A stretch of DNA of 58,767 nucleotides from Cellulophaga sp. BC115SP (GTDB lineage: Bacteria > Bacteroidota > Bacteroidia > Cytophagales > Spirosomataceae): the NCBI RefSeq assembly GCF_009905545.1, contig NZ_JAAALB010000038.1, forward strand, positions 1-58,767, read 5' to 3'. Shown here piece after piece: positions 42,256-51,070 of the stretch. The notes under the pieces were generated by a model. The model did not search any database. It worked only from the letters and a program-made list of their open reading frames with translations, and was not told where the DNA came from. The translations under genes and the position numbers were made by a program. Each line of letters starts with the position of its first letter. Within the stretch, counting starts at the first letter, position 1.

Positions 42256-42351
42256 CTATGCAAAAAACAGTGCATAAAAAATAGCTATTCCACCAACTGC
42301 CATTGATAGGACTTCTATTAATATCATAATTTTTCTTCGATTTGCTTTCAT
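42256..42351 (-). CDS. Very small single-helix membrane protein (31 residues)
   Basis: ATG 42351 to TAG 42256. N-terminus MKANRRK (basic) followed by a 24-residue hydrophobic helix MILIEVLSMAVGGIAIFYALFF. The charge pattern suggests the N-terminus stays in the cytoplasm. Supported only by composition and by its similar neighbours; a chance frame cannot be ruled out. Confidence 0.4.
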   Translation of the reverse strand: MKANRRKIMILIEVLSMAVGGIAIFYALFFA

Positions 42352-42421
42352 TTAGTGAATAGTTGAAGGTGCAAATTGTGTCTATAAAGTTTCCTTAGCT
42401 AACAGATATACGATTAACGTA

Positions 42422-42613
42422 TTACTTTCTATCAGTCTCTCGAAAAAGATATACCGTTAGTATCCCAGTCATAAATCCTCCTATAAACCAAAGTGTTTTA
42501 GATAAGCTCGTGAACGGTGAAAGCTTTTGGAATGAAAAAGTAGTATCGGAGCGTGATGCTATGATGAAAGCGATTACGAACCATAATAGGGCAGTTGGGA
42601 ATTTGAATTTCAT
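42422..42613 (-). CDS. Small two-helix membrane protein (63 residues)
   Basis: ATG 42613. Hydrophobic helices at about 7-20 (ALLWFVIAFIIA) and 40-57 (LWFIGGFMTGILTVYLF), ending RETDRK. Same character and orientation as the 56- and 31-residue proteins 3' of it, together forming a small-membrane-protein cluster. No family recognised. Confidence 0.55.
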   Translation of the reverse strand: MKFKFPTALLWFVIAFIIASRSDTTFSFQKLSPFTSLSKTLWFIGGFMTGILTVYLFRETDRK

Positions 42614-43000
42614 GGTGTAAAATGTTTTGTTGTAGTTTATTAAGCAATAGGTAATCAGTTTATGAGTGCATTCTAGTTACGGATATACTCTTAACTAATA
42701 ACTTTTCTTACTCATTTGAAGGTATTGAAAATAAATCGATTAGTCAATGCTCGGGCTTGATTAAATATTTTTTATAAAAGCCTATCCTAACTCAATATCA
42801 CATCGCAAGATTATTTCGTTATGTAAACCCTGTGAGGTATTGAGCCGTAAAAGCTACAATTTGAGAAGGACTTGTTTTTATAACCTTTTCTCAACATCTT
42901 ACATTCAAATATCCCAACCCAATGGTGCATTTTGTGAAAGGCATTTTCCAAAAACAAACTTATCTTGTAAATTGCACCAAATACCATAACGAAGACCGAA
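42614..43000. other. Intergenic region upstream of the PASTA gene
   Basis: 387 bp. No convincing gene or structure. A minus-strand frame (42811-43008) overlaps the PASTA start and is not supported. A partial -7 TAAATTG occurs at 42968. Confidence 0.55.
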
Positions 43001-43774
43001 ATGATCAAAATTCCAACTAATTCTAAAAAAGACGTCTATACTCACGCAGCCATTATTGTATGCCTATTAATGGTCTTATTTTTTGGATTTTTCTTTATTT
43101 ACCTTCCTTGGAGTACCAATCACGGCGAAACTATTACTGTGCCTAGCTTGAAAGGCTTGACAATGGAGGAGGCCGAAGATTTATTGGACGAAAGAAACTT
43201 GGACTACGAAGTGACCGATAGTACTTTTACACCTGGTAAAAAACCGCTTACGGTACTTTCTCAGTATCCGCTCGAAAACTCTAAGGTAAAACAAGGACGA
43301 AAAATTTATTTGACAATCAATACCGAAACGGCTCCAATGATTAAGCTTCCAAAACTGACCGAAATGTCAGTACGAAGTGCCGAACAACAGTTGTTGATTG
43401 CGGGTTTGCTCAAACCTTCACTTGAATACCAAAACGATATTCGTGAAAATGAGGTACTCGAAGTAAAATATCAAGGTACGAAAATCGACGCTGGAACGTT
43501 AATTGCAAAAGGTTCGAAGGTTACACTCATCGTGGGCAATGGCACAGGTAATGTCGAGTTAGAAATCCCTTGTTTAATAGGCAAACCGCTCGATGAAGCT
43601 ATTATCATAATTTCTGGTTCTGGTTTACAAAAAGGAACCGTTATCTATGATCCAGATTCTACCGAACCAGCAGGCACAGTGATTCGTCAGAATCCTGCTT
43701 GCGAAGATGGCAAAATTAAAGCTGGCGAAATGATTGACCTTTGGGTAGCGGGTAATCCTCCGTCTGGAGAATAA
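43001..43774 (+). CDS. Membrane-anchored PASTA domain protein
   Basis: 257 residues. One N-terminal helix (17-37, AIIVCLLMVLFFGFFFIYLPW), then three PASTA domains: about 45-110 (TVPSLKGLTMEEAEDLLDERNLDYEV), 113-178 (KLPKLTEMSVRSAEQQLLIAGL) and 182-250 (EIPCLIGKPLDEAIIIISGSGL). No kinase or transpeptidase domain, so it is the stand-alone Bacteroidota type, thought to bind peptidoglycan or muropeptide in the periplasm. Confidence 0.92.
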   Translation: MIKIPTNSKKDVYTHAAIIVCLLMVLFFGFFFIYLPWSTNHGETITVPSLKGLTMEEAEDLLDERNLDYEVTDSTFTPGKKPLTVLSQYPLENSKVKQGRKIYLTINTETAPMIKLPKLTEMSVRSAEQQLLIAGLLKPSLEYQNDIRENEVLEVKYQGTKIDAGTLIAKGSKVTLIVGNGTGNVELEIPCLIGKPLDEAIIIISGSGLQKGTVIYDPDSTEPAGTVIRQNPACEDGKIKAGEMIDLWVAGNPPSGE

Positions 43775-43804
43775 ACCTACCAATGGGTATTTAATAAAGT
43801 TCAA

Positions 43805-45712
43805 ATGAAAAACATTTCTTCTTACACTTTTATAGGTTCTAAGAAGCCTTTCTGCGGAAAGGGTAAAAAAGGGTGGTTAATTTTTTTACCACTCTTTTTT
43901 ATTGCTCAATTCCGTACTTTGGCTCAACTACAAACTATTTCTCTAGGCACTCATGTAACACCTAGTGCGGCAAGAGTAGCTGCGACCAACGCAGCCAAGC
44001 TCCCATTCTTTGACGATTTTTCGTATGGACTCAAACTCAATACCAATAATTGGTTGAGTTCGGGAGGTACGTTGGTCAACAATGATTATGCGACGAATCA
44101 TCCTACCATCAATATGCTTACTTTTGATGGACTCAAAGCTGATGGTAATCCCTACAATTTTGTTAATAGTTTGGCTGAAGGACCTACCGATACCTTGACT
44201 TCTCAAGTATTGGATTTGTCCAATTATTTGCCTGCCGATTCTCTATATTTGAGTTTCTTCTGGCAAAATAGCTCTTTGGGCGACAAGCCTAATACGAATG
44301 ATTCTTTGCGGGTACAGTTTTTAACGAATGGCGGTATTTGGCAAACGGTTTGGGTGATGAAAGGTGATCAGGAAGTAGCAAATTTTCAACAAGTACTGAT
44401 TCCTATTCGAGCACGCAATTTGTATTTTCATAACCAATTTCAGTTTAGATTTCAGAGTTTCGGTCGTCAATCTGGACAGTTTGATATTTGGAATATTGAC
44501 TATGTTTATTTGAATACCAAGCGTAATCAAAACGATAAATACTATGCAGATTTGGCGGTAAGACGAAATATGCCATCGTTGCTCAAACGATATAGAGCTA
44601 TGCCTGTTAGGCAGTTTATGCGTCGTCCAACACAGGAACTCAATGATTCCTTGAGTACAGATGTCGTGTATTTGAACCAAACGGCGGTCAATAACTTTTT
44701 TGATTATGATTTTACCGTAAAAGATTTACTGACTAATACAACACTACAAAAAACTACTCAGACCAATGTGGTGATTAGCCCCAATCCAGCGGGTTTATCC
44801 AGTGTGAAAATTGCACAGAAACTAGCTACAACCTTAAGTCAACTGAGTAATGACAAATACAGTTTACAAAGCACATTTGCGCTAAAAACTACCGACGAAG
44901 GTGTTATTATCAATAGAAAACAAAACGATACCATTCGCATAACAACGGAGTTTTCGGACTATTATGCTTATGACGACGGAACAGCGGAGGCTGGTGCATA
45001 TTTAGGAAAAGGCTTTGGGCGAATTGCCGCGCAGTTTACCAATAATTCCAATGATGTAGTTTCGGGAGTTCGCATTAATCTATTACCCATGTTGACCAAT
45101 CTTGAAGGTAATGCCATTACGATTCAGATCATGGAAAATGACAAAGGAAAGCCAGGGAATGTGATTCGTTCATTATATAGTAAGGTGTCGTATAGCAAAG
45201 TGGTGAATGGTTTTATCGAATACACTTTTGACCCTGTTGCGGTAAAAGATACTTTCTATATTGGTGTTTTACAATTTACTGATGGCGAACCTTTGATTAT
45301 TGGTTTGGATAAAAACTCTTCACAGTTTTCTTCAAAATACTTTTATAATTTGGGTACGCAATGGGTAAATCTTGCCACTCAAACCAATAATGCTGATTTT
45401 AAAGCTGCTAATGGTGCTTTGATGATGCGACCTATTATGGGGGGAACTGTCAAAGAAGTAATTTTAGGAACAGAAAAAGATATTCAAGACCAACAATTAG
45501 TGGTATTCCCTAATCCTGCAAAGGATTATGTTTCATGGAATGATCCAACTTTACGCAGTGTCGAGCTTGTCGATTTTCAGGGTCAAAGTATATTGAAACA
45601 AAGAGTTTTCGAAAGTAGAGTTTCAGTCGAAAATCTTAATTCAGGCATATATTTATTGTTACTCTCAGACGAACGTAATACATTTGTTCGCAAAATCAGT
45701 ATCGTTCGTTAA
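43805..45712 (+). CDS. T9SS type A sorting domain-containing exported protein
   Basis: 635 residues. Long N-region then signal peptide (about 27-42, LIFLPLFFIAQFRTLAQ). The C-terminal 80 residues are a T9SS type A sorting domain: VVFPNPAKDYVSW, VELVDFQGQSIL, VSVENLNSGIYLLLL and KISIVR. The protein is therefore carried across the outer membrane and either released or anchored via LPS. The main body is beta-rich with no enzymatic signature. Located 30 bases behind the PASTA gene, suggesting a joint envelope role. Confidence 0.88.
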   Translation: MKNISSYTFIGSKKPFCGKGKKGWLIFLPLFFIAQFRTLAQLQTISLGTHVTPSAARVAATNAAKLPFFDDFSYGLKLNTNNWLSSGGTLVNNDYATNHPTINMLTFDGLKADGNPYNFVNSLAEGPTDTLTSQVLDLSNYLPADSLYLSFFWQNSSLGDKPNTNDSLRVQFLTNGGIWQTVWVMKGDQEVANFQQVLIPIRARNLYFHNQFQFRFQSFGRQSGQFDIWNIDYVYLNTKRNQNDKYYADLAVRRNMPSLLKRYRAMPVRQFMRRPTQELNDSLSTDVVYLNQTAVNNFFDYDFTVKDLLTNTTLQKTTQTNVVISPNPAGLSSVKIAQKLATTLSQLSNDKYSLQSTFALKTTDEGVIINRKQNDTIRITTEFSDYYAYDDGTAEAGAYLGKGFGRIAAQFTNNSNDVVSGVRINLLPMLTNLEGNAITIQIMENDKGKPGNVIRSLYSKVSYSKVVNGFIEYTFDPVAVKDTFYIGVLQFTDGEPLIIGLDKNSSQFSSKYFYNLGTQWVNLATQTNNADFKAANGALMMRPIMGGTVKEVILGTEKDIQDQQLVVFPNPAKDYVSWNDPTLRSVELVDFQGQSILKQRVFESRVSVENLNSGIYLLLLSDERNTFVRKISIVR

Positions 45713-45745
45713 ATTGTGACCTCAACGAAGTAAACAGAATAAAAC

Positions 45746-46042
45746 ATGGATATTACAGTAGAAGAATTAAAACAACGCCTAGATGCTGGCGAAGAATTCA
45801 ACTTTCTTGATGTAAGAGAAGAATACGAATACGAAGAAGATAACTTGGGTGCATTGTTGATTCCACTAGGCGAATTGCCAGACCGTTTAGAAGAAATTGA
45901 TGGCTGGAAAGGACAAGAAGTAGTGGTTCATTGTCGTTCAGGTGCTCGCTCAGCACGTGCAAAAGCATTTTTAGAGTCACAAGGATTTACTAATGTTAGA
46001 AACGTGCTAGGCGGAATTTTGGCTTACAACGATTTAGACTAG
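45746..46042 (+). CDS. Rhodanese-like domain protein 1
   Basis: 98 residues, a single rhodanese domain: FLDVREEYEYEEDNLGALLIPLGELP and catalytic loop HCRSGAR (Cys about 72) followed by SARAKAFLESQGFTNVRNVLGGILAY. Cytoplasmic; carries persulfide, acceptor unknown. Followed by a terminator, then a second rhodanese gene. Confidence 0.95.
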   Translation: MDITVEELKQRLDAGEEFNFLDVREEYEYEEDNLGALLIPLGELPDRLEEIDGWKGQEVVVHCRSGARSARAKAFLESQGFTNVRNVLGGILAYNDLD

Positions 46043-46058
46043 ATTCTTGAAAGACATG

Positions 46059-46100
46059 AAATCAAAATGGTTCGGACGAAGGTCTGAACCATTTTGATTT
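46059..46100 (+). terminator. Terminator of rhodanese 1
   Basis: AAATCAAAATGGTTC (46059-46073) pairs with GAACCATTTTGATTT (46086-46100), with inner GAC/GTC; 17 bases behind the stop codon, T-rich tail. Confidence 0.85.
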
Positions 46101-46218
46101 TGTTGAAATAAAATAATATTAATTAGGCTACTGAGTGGACGGGCTTCTTGAATGTTGAAGAGATTCTTCTTTTTACCCGAATACCAATAGTTGACCGCCC
46201 CAAGCCCTAGAAACTATC

Positions 46219-46506
46219 ATGATTGATATCTCAGCAGAGGAGTTTAAAAATCGACTTAAGGAGCTTCAAATCGTAGATATTCGTACTGAAGCAGAGGTTC
46301 AAGATTTTGATTTGGGAGGATTACATTTACCCTTTGATGAATTACTAGAAAAACTTGATGAAGTAGATTTCTTGAAAAATAAAGAGTTTGTCATCATTTG
46401 TTATACAGGACTTCAAAGTAAAGTTGCAGCTACAATCCTCAGAAAAAGAGGCTTCGAAGGGGTGCGTAATCTTACAGGTGGCATAGAGGCATTCCTGAGT
46501 ATTTAG
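46219..46506 (+). CDS. Rhodanese-like domain protein 2
   Basis: 95 residues. IVDIRTEAEVQDFDLGGLHLPFDELLEKL and catalytic loop CYTGLQS (Cys about 67) with SKVAATILRKRGFEGVRNLTGGIEAFL. The loop CYTGLQ differs from the CRSGAR of the first copy and lacks its two Arg, so anion binding should differ. Probably an old paralogue rather than a recent copy. Confidence 0.93.
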   Translation: MIDISAEEFKNRLKELQIVDIRTEAEVQDFDLGGLHLPFDELLEKLDEVDFLKNKEFVIICYTGLQSKVAATILRKRGFEGVRNLTGGIEAFLSI

Positions 46507-46615
46507 CTCAAATAGAAAAGCGAAAATTTGCGAGTTGAGCGGATACCCTATGATTTTTAAAATCAAAAGTCATCATTCTTAACTGAGCACGCTTAGCTTA
46601 TTCTTAGAAAAGTTT

Positions 46616-46623
46616 TAAATTTG
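46616..46623 (+). promoter_or_regulatory. -7 element of lgt
   Basis: TAAATTTG matches TAnnTTTG; leader about 45 nt. The -33 region is weak. Confidence 0.5.
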
Positions 46624-46673
46624 GGTTTCAGATACACAACGAATTCCATTTAAACAATAATCCAATAAACCGA

Positions 46674-47522
46674 ATGTTAGCATATATAGATTGGTTCACA
46701 AGTTCTGATATTTTCACATTTCCCGAATCTTTACCTTTAATAGGTGGCTTACCTGTGCGTTGGTATGGGGTAATGTTTGCCACAGCTTTTTTGTTAGGCT
46801 ATCAAGTTATTTCATATTTTTTCAAAAAAGAAGGTCGTCCACTCGAACAAGCCGATGAGCTTTTGCTCTATGCTATGATTGCCACTGTGCTCGGCGCTCG
46901 AATGGGACATTATTTCTTTTATGAATATCCAACTTTATTGAGTAACCCCGGTCATTTCTTCTGGTCAATGATTCGTCCACCTTATGCAGGTTTGGCTAGT
47001 CATGGGGCTGCTATAGGCCTATTTTTAGCCTTCTATTTGTATGTTCGCAAGCACAAAGATATTAGCTATTTGTACGTAACCGACCGTGTTGTACCTACAG
47101 TTGCCTTGGGCGGAGCTTGTATTCGTATTGGTAATTTGATGAATTCTGAGATTGTTGGAAAGGAGACGGATGTACCTTGGGCATTCAAATTTTATAATGA
47201 TCCATCGCTCAATCACGACTATTTTGCGGTAGTGCCTCGTCACCCAGCACAATTATATGAAGCTCTTTCTTGTATTGTCTTATTTGTGATTCTTTTTATG
47301 ATTTGGAACAAGAAAAAAGAAAAAACACAAGAAGGTTTAATGACAGGGGTATTCATGGTAGTCTTGTTCATTCTTCGTTTCTTCTATGAATTTATCAAAG
47401 AAAACCAAGTAAGCTTCGAAGATGGTATGAGTCTTAATATGGGACAATGGCTAAGTATTCCAGCTATTTTGTTTGGATTAGGAGTACTTTGGTATTCGTT
47501 TAAGAATAAGAAGTCTGTTTAG
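46674..47522 (+). CDS. lgt: Phosphatidylglycerol-prolipoprotein diacylglyceryl transferase
   Basis: 282 residues, about seven membrane segments. Transfers diacylglycerol from phosphatidylglycerol to the lipobox Cys. Signature GGACIRIGNLMNSEIVGK (Arg-Ile-Gly-Asn), YAGLASHGAAIG (the conserved His) and HPAQLYEA are all present. Needed for the many lipoproteins of this organism, including at least three encoded here. ATG 46674. Confidence 0.96.
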   Translation: MLAYIDWFTSSDIFTFPESLPLIGGLPVRWYGVMFATAFLLGYQVISYFFKKEGRPLEQADELLLYAMIATVLGARMGHYFFYEYPTLLSNPGHFFWSMIRPPYAGLASHGAAIGLFLAFYLYVRKHKDISYLYVTDRVVPTVALGGACIRIGNLMNSEIVGKETDVPWAFKFYNDPSLNHDYFAVVPRHPAQLYEALSCIVLFVILFMIWNKKKEKTQEGLMTGVFMVVLFILRFFYEFIKENQVSFEDGMSLNMGQWLSIPAILFGLGVLWYSFKNKKSV

Positions 47523-47542
47523 GAGAAAAGGCACAAAGTAGC

Positions 47543-47603
47543 AAAGGCACAGAGGGACAAAGTGGAGAGTTTGAATAATTTCACTTTGTCCCTCTGTGCC
47601 TTT
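47543..47603. terminator. Long hairpin behind lgt, GGCACAGAG family
   Basis: Perfect 22-bp stem: AAAGGCACAGAGGGACAAAG.. (47543-47564) and its complement (47582-47603), 17-base loop. The largest member of the GGCACAAAG/GGCACAGAG family seen here; an extra half copy precedes it at 47527-47540. Confidence 0.85.
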
Positions 47604-47745
47604 ATGCCTGTTCCCTCTTCAGACCTGTTTACTTTTTTGTGACATTTATTTGATTTTTGCGTAACATAAGTGCTTGATTTATCAATAGATAAATTGTAAA
47701 TTGGTTAAAAATAACTTCAACTTATCACCCAAACACAAATCACTC

Positions 47746-48177
47746 ATGGAAAATAATCAAACTGAACCTACTCCAAAAGGACAAATTGAAGAATTGAAAG
47801 ATGCAGCTGTAGACAAAATTGAAGACTTAGCTGCAACTGCAGGTGAGAAAATTAAAGAAGCTACAGGAGTAGATGTAAAAGCAAAAGCTGAAGAGTTAGC
47901 AGCTGAAGCAGGTGCAAAATTGGAGGAACTTGCAGATGCCGCAGATGATAAAATTGAAGAAGTATCAGCAGTAGTTTCAGAAAAAATTGATGCTGTCGAA
48001 GATAAAATCGAAGAATTAATTGGTGGCGACTTAGGCGAAAAAGCAGAAGAGCTAAAAGCTCAAGCTGAAGAAAAGCTAGAAGACCTCCAAGAAGCAGCCG
48101 CTGAAAAAGTTGAAGAAGCAAAAGAAGCTGCTTCGGGCTTGTGGTCAAAAATTAAAGGAGCATTTGGAGGTAATTAA
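47746..48177 (+). CDS. Ala/Glu/Lys-rich helical protein (YtxH/LEA-like)
   Basis: 143 residues from ATG 47746; a TTG-initiated form from 47701 is possible but unlikely. Nearly all of the sequence is amphipathic helix with repeats such as AEELAAEAGAKLEELADAADDKIEE and AEELKAQAEEKLEDLQEAA, ending SGLWSKIKGAFGGN. Coiled-coil or membrane-surface-binding character as in LEA, YtxH or CsbD-like stress proteins. Very acidic N-terminal part; no enzyme motif. Confidence 0.72.
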   Translation: MENNQTEPTPKGQIEELKDAAVDKIEDLAATAGEKIKEATGVDVKAKAEELAAEAGAKLEELADAADDKIEEVSAVVSEKIDAVEDKIEELIGGDLGEKAEELKAQAEEKLEDLQEAAAEKVEEAKEAASGLWSKIKGAFGGN

Positions 48178-48224
48178 TCAAGTACCGTTCTACAACTTAG
48201 AAGGAGCATCAATATCCAAATACG

Positions 48225-48269
48225 TATCAAAAAAGCGGTCGAAAATTATTTTCGACCGCTTTTTTGATA
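48225..48269 (+). terminator. Perfect 21-bp terminator hairpin (dispersed type)
   Basis: TATCAAAAAAGCGGTCGAAAA (21 bases) pairs with its complement at 48249-48269 over a 3-base loop, ending in a T run. The first 15 bases of the arm equal those of the 5512-5553 hairpin. Confidence 0.88.
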
Positions 48270-48295
48270 TATAAAATGCTGAATATCTCTTTTTA

Positions 48296-48313
48296 GACGA
48301 GAGAAACTGCGTC
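48296..48313. repeat. Partial GACGCAA/TTGCGTC element
   Basis: GACG and GCGTC with the characteristic TCTACAG tail; a decayed copy. Confidence 0.45.
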
Positions 48314-48375
48314 TCTACAGGTGAAATATAGGTTGAATACTAATCACTCATTTACTAAATCACCACTCACTAAAG

Positions 48376-49581
48376 TTACTGTGGATAAACGCTATCTGTT
48401 TTGAGTTTTACGACACTGCCAGTCTTCAGAATACGCTTAGCTCTCAAATATCTTTTGACATTGTATTCGTCGAAGCTGGGTGCTGATGCACTGACACTCC
48501 CAATGCGAACTTTGTCAGAAGCATGGATAAACTGATTATTACCAATCCACATACCTACGTGCACTACGCGTTCGGAACCATCTTCTCTTTTTTCCCCAAA
48601 GAATAATAAATCTCCTTCTTTCAAATTGCTCCAAACCCCAGATTTATCAATCGTTTCTCCTACCATTACTTGCTGCGAAGCATCACGTGGCAATAAAATA
48701 CCATTCAAGAAATAAACCGTTTTAGTAAAACCACTACAATCAACACCTTTAAATGAAGTTCCTCCCCATAGATATGGCACTCCCATCAAACGCTTAGAGG
48801 TATTCACTAAGGCATCTTCTGTGGCGGTGGTATTATTTACCCAATTTTTCACCAATTCAGCTTCCTTTGAGAATACGTACCCTATACGATTATCTGGCAA
48901 AATTACTTCGTAGTAGCCATTTTTTTCAGCTTTTAATTCCATCACACAACCTGCAACAATGTCTGAAACAGGCATGGAGCTATTATTAGATTCACTATAA
49001 ACCGTACCAAATGAGTTGGTATAAATTACCTTGCTTTTTGCTTTCCAAGTATTTAATTGCTCTGTGGTAATGGCAGTAATTGCTCCACGGTCTACCCAAG
49101 CGATGTAGTGATCGGGGGTTTGGATCAACAACCAGCCATTATCTTCTCTATCCAAAATACGCACGGGCGTACCCATAAGAGCCTGCGAAGCCATTTCTCC
49201 TGAATGACGAGGACTATAACGTAAATTACAAACTGAAACTTCTACCAAACCCCATACTTTCTCACCTAGCTCTATAGCAGGAAGCGTACGGATTTGATCA
49301 ACGATTTCGAGTTTTTCATTTTTTAGTCTTTCCAATAAAAAGCTTTTGGCTCCGATAAGATTGGTCTTTCCTATCAAAATTAATTGATTTTTCTGACGAT
49401 AGGCATCTATTTGAAAAATAGCCGTTCTTTTATCAGGGGCAAAGCGATGACTAAATTGATCGATGACTTGTGTTACGGAAGAATCTGCCTTAGTGCGTTT
49501 TGCGTTATTATTTTTTCCTGGGTTCAACCACGTTGAGCCAATAAGCACAACCCATGAAAATAGTATTAAAATTAGCTTCAT
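48376..49581 (-). CDS. NlpC/P60 muropeptide endopeptidase with SH3 domains (YkfC-like)
   Basis: 401 residues, exported (1-20 hydrophobic signal). Two bacterial SH3-like domains (about 105-175 and 180-245) precede the NlpC/P60 domain (about 253-390) with Cys282 (VDCSGF), His341 (VVHVG) and His353 (FIHAS), the catalytic triad. This is the domain plan of Bacillus YkfC, which cuts gamma-D-Glu to diaminopimelate bonds in peptides with free L-Ala. The epimerase further upstream on the same strand supports this. Confidence 0.92.
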   Translation of the reverse strand: MKLILILFSWVVLIGSTWLNPGKNNNAKRTKADSSVTQVIDQFSHRFAPDKRTAIFQIDAYRQKNQLILIGKTNLIGAKSFLLERLKNEKLEIVDQIRTLPAIELGEKVWGLVEVSVCNLRYSPRHSGEMASQALMGTPVRILDREDNGWLLIQTPDHYIAWVDRGAITAITTEQLNTWKAKSKVIYTNSFGTVYSESNNSSMPVSDIVAGCVMELKAEKNGYYEVILPDNRIGYVFSKEAELVKNWVNNTTATEDALVNTSKRLMGVPYLWGGTSFKGVDCSGFTKTVYFLNGILLPRDASQQVMVGETIDKSGVWSNLKEGDLLFFGEKREDGSERVVHVGMWIGNNQFIHASDKVRIGSVSASAPSFDEYNVKRYLRAKRILKTGSVVKLKTDSVYPQ

Positions 49582-49642
49582 ATTAAAAATTGGGGTTTAA
49601 GACGCCCTCTTCAACCCGCAAAAACTATGCCGAGCAGTGGTT

Positions 49643-50893
49643 TTATTTATCGTATTGAAACTTAAACTTGCTCAAGTTAGGAAGATGTTTTTTAGGTCTA
49701 TTTGCTTCATATTGATACACCAACTCACCTAAATTTTTCATAAAAGGAAAGCCAATAGTATCATAGTCGTATTTGCTGTCATTAAAAATTTGATCCTCGT
49801 TGCACAAAATCACTGCCGACAACATAAACTCGATTCCTTTTTCAAAATCGACGATATAGGCATTATCCAACAAAAAGCCATAAGCATCACCCACTTTGTT
49901 GAAAATGCGAATATTGGGATTGATCACAGCATCTTTTTGTCCTCCATACATCAAAAACTTACAGTATGCTGGCCAATAGTCAGGAAGACTGTACGCGGGG
50001 TATTTGCTTTCTGTAGGCATTTGGGACATATATTTGTGCAAAAACTGATAGTCTTCAGTCGTCAAATCAAAGCGTTGTTCTTTGGGAACAGCATTGGGGA
50101 AAATAATCGCACGCAACAATTGTTGTTGTTCGATTAATGGGAAAAAATTCTTTTGCGTAAACTCAAATGGCTCATAGATGGTAGCATCTCCTTTGATATA
50201 TCCTTTGCCCATTTTGATAGGTTCTACAGGGAAGTATTCTTTGGTAGCCGTAATCATCGGTTGCTCATACACCACCTGAGTATTTTCTTTAAAGCTAATG
50301 GGGTTTGTTCTTTTGTTTTGCTCCACACTCATGCCTACTTCCAAACGATGCACTATGCGTGTATCTTTCAACCCTTTTGCTCGTAAACCATCATTCAAAC
50401 CTTCCTGACCCATAAATTCATACAGACGATTAAAGGCATCATTATCCGATACCATCAAGATTTTTTTGGCATAATGCGATACCGACGCCATTCCATTGGC
50501 AGAAGTACTATCGCCCGTCACAGGGGTATGACGTTCGTATTCTGCACCCGTAAACATGGGGGTATCTTTGGTTAATCCTTTTTTATTAAGCTGGTTTATT
50601 TTTTGCAGGGCTAGTACACAAGCAGGCAATTTTACGGTACTTGCTGGGTAAAAGTACTCTTGAGGATTGAGTCTAAAGCCATAAGTCGTGAAGCTCGGGC
50701 GATTTAATACATCTCTATCTATTTGGGTATAGACAATTTGAACCCTAAGTCTATCAGCATTATCAAGAATAAATTGAAATTTTTCTGGTTGAGATTTCAT
50801 CAACTCAGGTAACAACTGAAAATCTATTTTTTGAGCATAAAGCTGTGTTGACATTGCCAGTATTGTCAAGAATTGTATAAGTGTTCTTTTCAT
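49643..50893 (-). CDS. Secreted class-A-beta-lactamase-like serine hydrolase
   Basis: 416 residues from ATG 50893 (signal peptide 1-20, ending LYAQK); an ATG at 50962 adds 23 residues upstream of the signal. Active-site motifs: PASTVKLP (Ser85-x-x-Lys88) and VSDNDAF (Ser149-Asp-Asn). The third box, KTG in true beta-lactamases, reads NKVGDAYG. It is therefore probably a DD-peptidase or muropeptide hydrolase rather than a resistance enzyme. Lies 61 bases before the NlpC/P60 gene in the recycling cluster. Confidence 0.85.
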   Translation of the reverse strand: MKRTLIQFLTILAMSTQLYAQKIDFQLLPELMKSQPEKFQFILDNADRLRVQIVYTQIDRDVLNRPSFTTYGFRLNPQEYFYPASTVKLPACVLALQKINQLNKKGLTKDTPMFTGAEYERHTPVTGDSTSANGMASVSHYAKKILMVSDNDAFNRLYEFMGQEGLNDGLRAKGLKDTRIVHRLEVGMSVEQNKRTNPISFKENTQVVYEQPMITATKEYFPVEPIKMGKGYIKGDATIYEPFEFTQKNFFPLIEQQQLLRAIIFPNAVPKEQRFDLTTEDYQFLHKYMSQMPTESKYPAYSLPDYWPAYCKFLMYGGQKDAVINPNIRIFNKVGDAYGFLLDNAYIVDFEKGIEFMLSAVILCNEDQIFNDSKYDYDTIGFPFMKNLGELVYQYEANRPKKHLPNLSKFKFQYDK

Positions 50894-51070
50894 CTGTTCA
50901 AATGGTTCAAATATCAATTGAGAGTGCAAGCAATAATTAGTTATGGTTTTTGAAGTGTACAAAAGAGTAAGCTTAATTCATTTGCCAATAGCCGCAATCT
51001 TTAATCTTTTGTACACCACCAATTATGGTTTTATAATTTTTCCCGATAATACAGTTTTCTTTTGAAATCC

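Noticed and set aside
42811-43008. Minus-strand 65-codon frame overlapping the start of the PASTA gene
   Set aside because: No conserved-looking sequence, would overlap the opposite start codon, and carries no promoter; an intergenic shadow is more likely.
47861-48148. Minus-strand 95-codon Leu-rich frame
   Set aside because: It is the antisense of the Ala/Glu/Lys-rich helical gene; Leu/Gln-rich frames are the normal complement of such codons.
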